Below, in pieces: positions 60,026 to 64,000 of a stretch of 64,000 nucleotides of DNA. Made by a program: the position numbers and the translations under genes. Positions within the stretch are counted from its first letter, which is position 1, and each line of letters begins with the position of its first letter. The notes beneath the pieces were generated by a model. The model had not been told where the DNA came from and did no database searches. It saw only the letters and a list, made by a program, of their open reading frames with translations. The DNA comes from CAYMKL01 sp964390805. Lineage in GTDB: Bacteria > Chloroflexota > Anaerolineae > VGOG01. The stretch lies in assembly GCA_964390805.1 (NCBI GenBank), contig CAYMKL010000019.1:9352-73351 (forward strand), in the 5' to 3' direction.

Positions 60026-61150
60026 ATGGGCGACTGCGCTTGTATCATGGACCCAGGCCAAACCATTGGACTTAAAGGACGACTCTTCTTCGTTGAAATC
60101 ACCTCTGCCTGCAACAACGCATGCGTCGGCTGCAGCAACGTCTTCGCCGATAACCGCTCACCTGAGCCGCTGTCAGCGCAAGAATGGTGTACTGTCCTCG
60201 ACCGCATTGCACCGAGTACATCCTGGCTGAAAATAACCGGCGGAGAGCCAACGCTGCACGCAGGGTTCGGGGAAATCATCGAATGCGTAGCAGCATTGGG
60301 CATCCCCTTCACGCTGTTCACCAACGCCCGCTGGCTGGAACCAGAGCACTTAGTGCATTTCCTTGCGGACATTCCTCAACTCGACGGGTTGCTTATCTCC
60401 TTACATGGCGCCAGGGCTCAATCCCACGAAGCGTTCACCTGCACGCCAGGCTCTTTCGATGAGGCGGTTGCCAACATCCAGTTGGCAGTTGAAGCTGGGC
60501 TCAAAGTAACTACCAGCACCGTCCTTACCCAATACAGTTGCCCCGAAGTCGAAGACATCGTCGCCTTAAGTCAAGAGTTGGGCGCCGACCATGCGGCATT
60601 CCAGCGTTTTATTGGCGCGGCACTGCCTGAAATTGAACCAAGCGAGCTCGAATTGCAACGAGCGGTGAGGGCAATTGAGAATATCGCTAACGGAGGAAAT
60701 GGGATAGGCGGCAACGGGCGTGGGCCAAAGAGAAATGGCAAGCTGGTGCGTTTTGGCACGCCCATTCCGCACTGTTTCGTTGCCAACAACTCCTACGGAT
60801 GCCTGGCCGGCGTTGCCCAGGCCACCATTGATCCCTGGGGCAACGTGCGGCCCTGCAATCATGCCCCACTGATGTGCGGCAATCTGCTGGAGCAATCACT
60901 GGAAGAGATTTGGCATTCGGCGGCGATGGAAGCATGGCGAGAAATGATCCCTGTTGAGTGCATGGGATGCAGGGAATTCGCAATGTGTCGTGGAGGCTGC
61001 CGAGCGACAGCTATGCTACGGGGATTGGAGAAAGACCACCTCATCGGGGAGCCCGTGGTAACCAAACCACTTAGTCACAAGGCTAAAGCAATGATGGATA
61101 TTCTGGATGGGCAGCACTATGTCAGAGCGATAGGCGCCTTGGGGGTATAG
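60026..61150 (+). CDS. Radical SAM/SPASM enzyme
   Basis: The 374-residue enzyme has a radical SAM cluster motif CNNACVGC (about 29-36, CxxxCxxC), the GGEPTLH loop, and a C-terminal SPASM-type domain: YGCLAGVAQATIDPWGNVRPC, CGNLLEQSLEEIW and a closing cluster CMGCREFAMCRGGC. SPASM enzymes mostly modify ribosomally made peptides or proteins. No obvious precursor peptide lies next to it; the small frame at 54685 is a weak candidate. It starts 3 bases after the STAND-TPR stop with GGGAGGTGAAAC upstream, so it is part of that operon. The target is unknown. Confidence 0.9.
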   Translation: MGDCACIMDPGQTIGLKGRLFFVEITSACNNACVGCSNVFADNRSPEPLSAQEWCTVLDRIAPSTSWLKITGGEPTLHAGFGEIIECVAALGIPFTLFTNARWLEPEHLVHFLADIPQLDGLLISLHGARAQSHEAFTCTPGSFDEAVANIQLAVEAGLKVTTSTVLTQYSCPEVEDIVALSQELGADHAAFQRFIGAALPEIEPSELELQRAVRAIENIANGGNGIGGNGRGPKRNGKLVRFGTPIPHCFVANNSYGCLAGVAQATIDPWGNVRPCNHAPLMCGNLLEQSLEEIWHSAAMEAWREMIPVECMGCREFAMCRGGCRATAMLRGLEKDHLIGEPVVTKPLSHKAKAMMDILDGQHYVRAIGALGV

Positions 61151-61256
61151 CTCCTCCGCCAGGACAATAACACAGAGCGTATTTTGCCACAAAGCAGCAA
61201 AGGTTCGAAACGAGAGCTGCGTATGCGTAGTGGCGGCGGTGGGAGGAGGCTATCCC

Positions 61257-61282
61257 CAAGAGGGAGACCTCCTCTTGCTTTT
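61257..61282 (+). terminator. Weak terminator or attenuator before the SPFH gene
   Basis: CAAGAGG (61257-61263) and CCTCTTG (61271-61277) form a 7-base-pair stem followed by CTTTT. It lies in the 153-base gap between the radical SAM and SPFH genes and may reduce read-through into the last two genes. Confidence 0.5.
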
Positions 61283-61303
61283 GAAAGCCCATAGGAGACT
61301 GCC

Positions 61304-63037
61304 ATGACAAACCAGGCACCGGAAATCACGATCGAGGTAACGGGACTGGAAGAGAAGCGTAGCTACCGGCAGCTCGCGGTGTTATTGATACTGGTTGTTG
61401 TCCTCACGTTTGTGGGTTTGCAGAGGAGTACACAAGTCGGTTGTTTTCTCCTTCTGTCTCTCACCCTGTTCATTGCCCTTTTCCGGTCGCCACCTAGGCT
61501 GCGTCGCCTGTCCACACTCATATGGATAATCCTCGCCATCGCCCTGGTGGTAGGGATTTTCACCCACCGGCGGCTGAACACCTCTGACATGACCACCGCC
61601 ATCGCCAACAACGTACTGTTGCGTTTCCTGATCGGTGCAACTTGGTCCAGGGTGTTCTGGTCAGCCGTGGCAGGGCTGCTGTCCGGGATTTGCCTGGTGT
61701 GGGGGCCACTCCTGGCTGTGATGTACGTTAGCTCGGAGTGGCTGTTGGCGATGCGCGAGACTTTTGGAGTGACCCGATGGCAAGCACTACGGTTGTTGAT
61801 CAGCCTGGTACTCAACGTAATCTACCCTTACTATCTCATCGAGGACGGCGAGATGACCCTGGTCAAGCCGAAGGGAGTATTAGACCGTCTGGGGGGGCCA
61901 GGGGTAGCCGTAGTCAAGCCATACAACGCCGTGGTGTTCGAGCGGGCCGGGAAGATTACCCGCATCGAGGGACCTGACATGTTTATGACCAAGCTGTTTG
62001 AGTTCGCCAAGCATATCATTGACCTACGGCCGCAGTGGGAGTCCTTCGAGGTGGATGAGGTACTGACTAAAGACAAAGTGCCGCTACACATCGAGTGTGG
62101 ACTAGGTTATCGGATCGAGTCCCGGGAACAGACGGCGGAACGGGGGGAGGATCCCAGAGAAGTAGTAGAAGGGAGGCGGTTTCCTGGGATCATCAGTGGA
62201 GAGTATCCTGTTTACAAACGCACGATCTTTAAAGCTGCCTATGGACCGGCAGGCGATTGGAAAATCACCACCAAAGGAGCCACTATCACAAAACTGCGCG
62301 AGGTGGTGTCGGAGTTTGAGCTGCAGGATATATACCGCCTCGACGAGCAGGGCAGAGAGTTCATCCTGGCTGAAATCGGCAGGATGACCAAGGAGAGAGT
62401 GGCGGAGATCGCGCACTACTGGGGAGTGCATGTGGGAACTGTCAATATTGATAGTATTAGTATTGAAGTATCTCAGCCAGTCAGAGAACAGGTATGGGAG
62501 ATGTGGGGTGCAGAGTATGCACGGCGGAGGGCATTGATCGAGGCCGAGGGGAAGAGAGAGGTAGTTGTTACTGAAGCAGTGGCAGAGAGAGAAGCAACCC
62601 AAGTCAAAACTGAGGCAGCGAGAATCGAGGCGATAGGAGAAGCTGAAACAGCGAGGATCAAGGCGATGGGGGAAGCTGAAGCAGACGCGGAAAAGGCCAG
62701 GACAGAAGCGCGATCAGAGAGAGAAGTTGCAATGCTCAGAGCAGAGGCAGTAGCTATTAAGGCAAAGGGGGAAAGGGAAGCAGCTATCGAGAAAGGGAAA
62801 GGAGAAGCAGCAGCAAAGGCCGCACAACTTGCGCAAATAGTGGAAGCATTGCGACGAGTGGGGTTGAAGGACGAACGGTTGATTACAGGCATCGTCGTAG
62901 AGATTTGTCGGGTCGTGGGATACGAGGAATACTTGCAGCACCTAGAGAGGACAATGCTACCCGGCTTAGGCCGATTCCTGCCTTCTGAATTGCTTGAGGA
63001 GCCACCACCACCAGAGGAAGGGCCGCCTGAACGATAG
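61304..63037 (+). CDS. Membrane-anchored SPFH/band-7 protein
   Basis: The 577-residue protein has about four N-terminal membrane segments (about 24-40, 44-62, 68-88 and 110-140; for example LAVLLILVVVLTFVGL), an SPFH-like domain (about 195-400; VVKPYNAVVFERAGKITRIEG, FEVDEVLTKDKVPLHIECGLGYR) and a long Glu/Ala/Lys-rich coiled coil (about 405-510) as in flotillins. The tail is Pro/Glu-rich. SPFH proteins form membrane rings or scaffolds. Here it may localise the upstream defence-like proteins at the membrane; that is inference. AGGAGA precedes the ATG. The last gene begins 13 bases after its stop. Confidence 0.88.
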   Translation: MTNQAPEITIEVTGLEEKRSYRQLAVLLILVVVLTFVGLQRSTQVGCFLLLSLTLFIALFRSPPRLRRLSTLIWIILAIALVVGIFTHRRLNTSDMTTAIANNVLLRFLIGATWSRVFWSAVAGLLSGICLVWGPLLAVMYVSSEWLLAMRETFGVTRWQALRLLISLVLNVIYPYYLIEDGEMTLVKPKGVLDRLGGPGVAVVKPYNAVVFERAGKITRIEGPDMFMTKLFEFAKHIIDLRPQWESFEVDEVLTKDKVPLHIECGLGYRIESREQTAERGEDPREVVEGRRFPGIISGEYPVYKRTIFKAAYGPAGDWKITTKGATITKLREVVSEFELQDIYRLDEQGREFILAEIGRMTKERVAEIAHYWGVHVGTVNIDSISIEVSQPVREQVWEMWGAEYARRRALIEAEGKREVVVTEAVAEREATQVKTEAARIEAIGEAETARIKAMGEAEADAEKARTEARSEREVAMLRAEAVAIKAKGEREAAIEKGKGEAAAKAAQLAQIVEALRRVGLKDERLITGIVVEICRVVGYEEYLQHLERTMLPGLGRFLPSELLEEPPPPEEGPPER

Positions 63038-63050
63038 GAGGGAGCCAAAA

Positions 63051-63992
63051 ATGCCTAAAGATGATCACAAGAAGCTTGGCAAGACTCTACTGGAGAGCTT
63101 GGAAGTCAAACCCGGCAACCTAGGAGAAGCCCTCTTTGAGCTATATGAGATTGCCGGAGATTGCCTCCGGAACGATCAATGTGACGAAGCCTTTCAATGT
63201 TGTAGGACTGCTCTGAACCTTTGCGATGGGCTGAAGTCAGAAACCGAGTTGAATAGCGGCCTAGACCCCTCTTACGCACGAGCCATCTTCTATGCATACA
63301 TGGGCACGAGTTATTTGAATCAAGGAAAGCTAAAACATGCACTGGACTGTTATGACAAGAGCAGGAGCCGGCTGCATGGTAATCTTTGGCATGATCGTTG
63401 GAACGAAGGTCTATTACGGTGCACAATAGGCAAGTTATATCAATGGACTGGTAAGCTCGAGGATGCCTTTCTTGCCTTCCAACAGAGTCTCTTTTGCTTG
63501 CAATCCGTGACCAGTGAGAACAAAGATCCAAGTGATCTCATTGTGAAAGCCCAGGCGGAATTAAAAGAAACGTGCCGACTACTTCGAGACTCATTGAAGA
63601 ACAAGGGCAAGCCGCGGGGGGCCACCCGAGTGAAACATCCTGACGTGCACTCAGCCGAAATCACTAGAATCCCTCTTGTTGCAAAGATCGCAGCAGGCTC
63701 TCCTATTCTGGCAGAAGAAAACATCGAGGACTACCTGTTTCTAGACAAGAACTACGCCAAAGATGCTACCTTCGCCTTGCAAGTACAAGGGGTGAGCTTA
63801 ATCAACGCGGGCATTCACAATAATGATGTTGTGCTCATCAGGGAACAACCCATTGCAAACAATGGAGACATAGTGGCAGTAGTATTGACCGACATAGATA
63901 CTGAAGCTACCCTGAAGCGCTTCTATGAAGAAGAGACACACATACACCGATTATGCTTAATTCCACAGAGCGGTTTCAGATTTGCCATCTGA
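63051..63992 (+). CDS. TPR protein with LexA-type S24 autoprotease domain
   Basis: The 313-residue protein has TPR-like helices at about 20-180 (YAYMGTSYLNQGKLKHALDC, LYQWTGKLEDAFLAFQQSL) and a LexA/UmuD-like domain at about 205-313. The Ala-Gly cleavage pair (215-216, in VAKIAAGSPILAEENIEDY), the Ser nucleophile (Ser249 in VQGVSLINAGI) and the general-base Lys (Lys289 in ATLKRFYEEE) are all kept at LexA-like spacing. The LexA helix-turn-helix is absent. Self-cleavage could release the TPR part as a damage- or phage-triggered switch. The start is ATG 63051 with GGAGGGAGCC upstream; the upstream part of the open frame overlaps the SPFH gene. Confidence 0.85.
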   Translation: MPKDDHKKLGKTLLESLEVKPGNLGEALFELYEIAGDCLRNDQCDEAFQCCRTALNLCDGLKSETELNSGLDPSYARAIFYAYMGTSYLNQGKLKHALDCYDKSRSRLHGNLWHDRWNEGLLRCTIGKLYQWTGKLEDAFLAFQQSLFCLQSVTSENKDPSDLIVKAQAELKETCRLLRDSLKNKGKPRGATRVKHPDVHSAEITRIPLVAKIAAGSPILAEENIEDYLFLDKNYAKDATFALQVQGVSLINAGIHNNDVVLIREQPIANNGDIVAVVLTDIDTEATLKRFYEEETHIHRLCLIPQSGFRFAI

Positions 63993-64000
63993 TGACATTT

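Overview
This window looks like chromosome from a mid-to-high-GC, free-living bacterium. A Chloroflexota (Anaerolineae-like) host is my best inference, not a proof. The grounds are an energy-rich anaerobic-type glycerol locus coupled to an electron transfer flavoprotein, LysM-bearing secreted binding proteins, multi-GAF histidine kinases, and many short dispersed palindromic repeats that also sit in frame inside coding sequences. No rRNA, insertion sequence, phage or CRISPR array was seen. One tRNA-Pro(GGG) gene is present.

1-9 kb is a glycerol/dihydroxyacetone locus: the end of dhaL, glpK, etfB, etfA, a short glpA, two further flavoproteins, a DUF1667 protein and a small membrane protein, closed by a terminator. 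Glycerol 3-phosphate is probably oxidised by the flavoproteins, with electrons passed to ETF. The matching phosphoryl-donor protein (DhaM-HPr-Enzyme I fusion) lies at 18.8-21.4 kb. Between them are a VapBC-type toxin-antitoxin pair, a methyltransferase, a 1467-residue DUF4062/NACHT/pentapeptide/beta-propeller protein resembling bacterial NLR defence proteins, a decayed Clp-like ATPase, a SEC-C protein and a second methyltransferase.

21.4-33.7 kb is mostly housekeeping: tRNA-Pro, a PdtaS/PdtaR-type kinase and ANTAR regulator pair, nadE, glnA, then on the minus strand folC, a GH99-like secreted protein and lon, followed by a secreted Ig-like lipoprotein on the plus strand.

33.7-52.9 kb holds two unusual transport systems and one signalling cluster. 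The first is a PhnC/PhnE-type ABC transporter whose binding protein fuses LysM, a BMP-family domain and a PhnD-like domain. The second is a minus-strand run: a seven-GAF histidine kinase, two receivers, an HD-receiver protein, then almost without gaps a dipeptide-type ABC transporter and an amidase. The binding protein of that transporter appears to be circularly permuted. A DDAH-like amidinohydrolase lies upstream.

53-64 kb is visibly richer in A/T and looks acquired. A seven-site phased repeat array and promoter precede a small lipoprotein. Next come a broken phnE fragment and a consensus promoter with a structured leader, followed by five co-directional genes: SIR2-STAND ATPase, STAND-TPR ATPase, radical SAM/SPASM, SPFH membrane protein and a TPR-LexA-type peptidase. 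This block is the best candidate here for an undescribed defence or conflict system.
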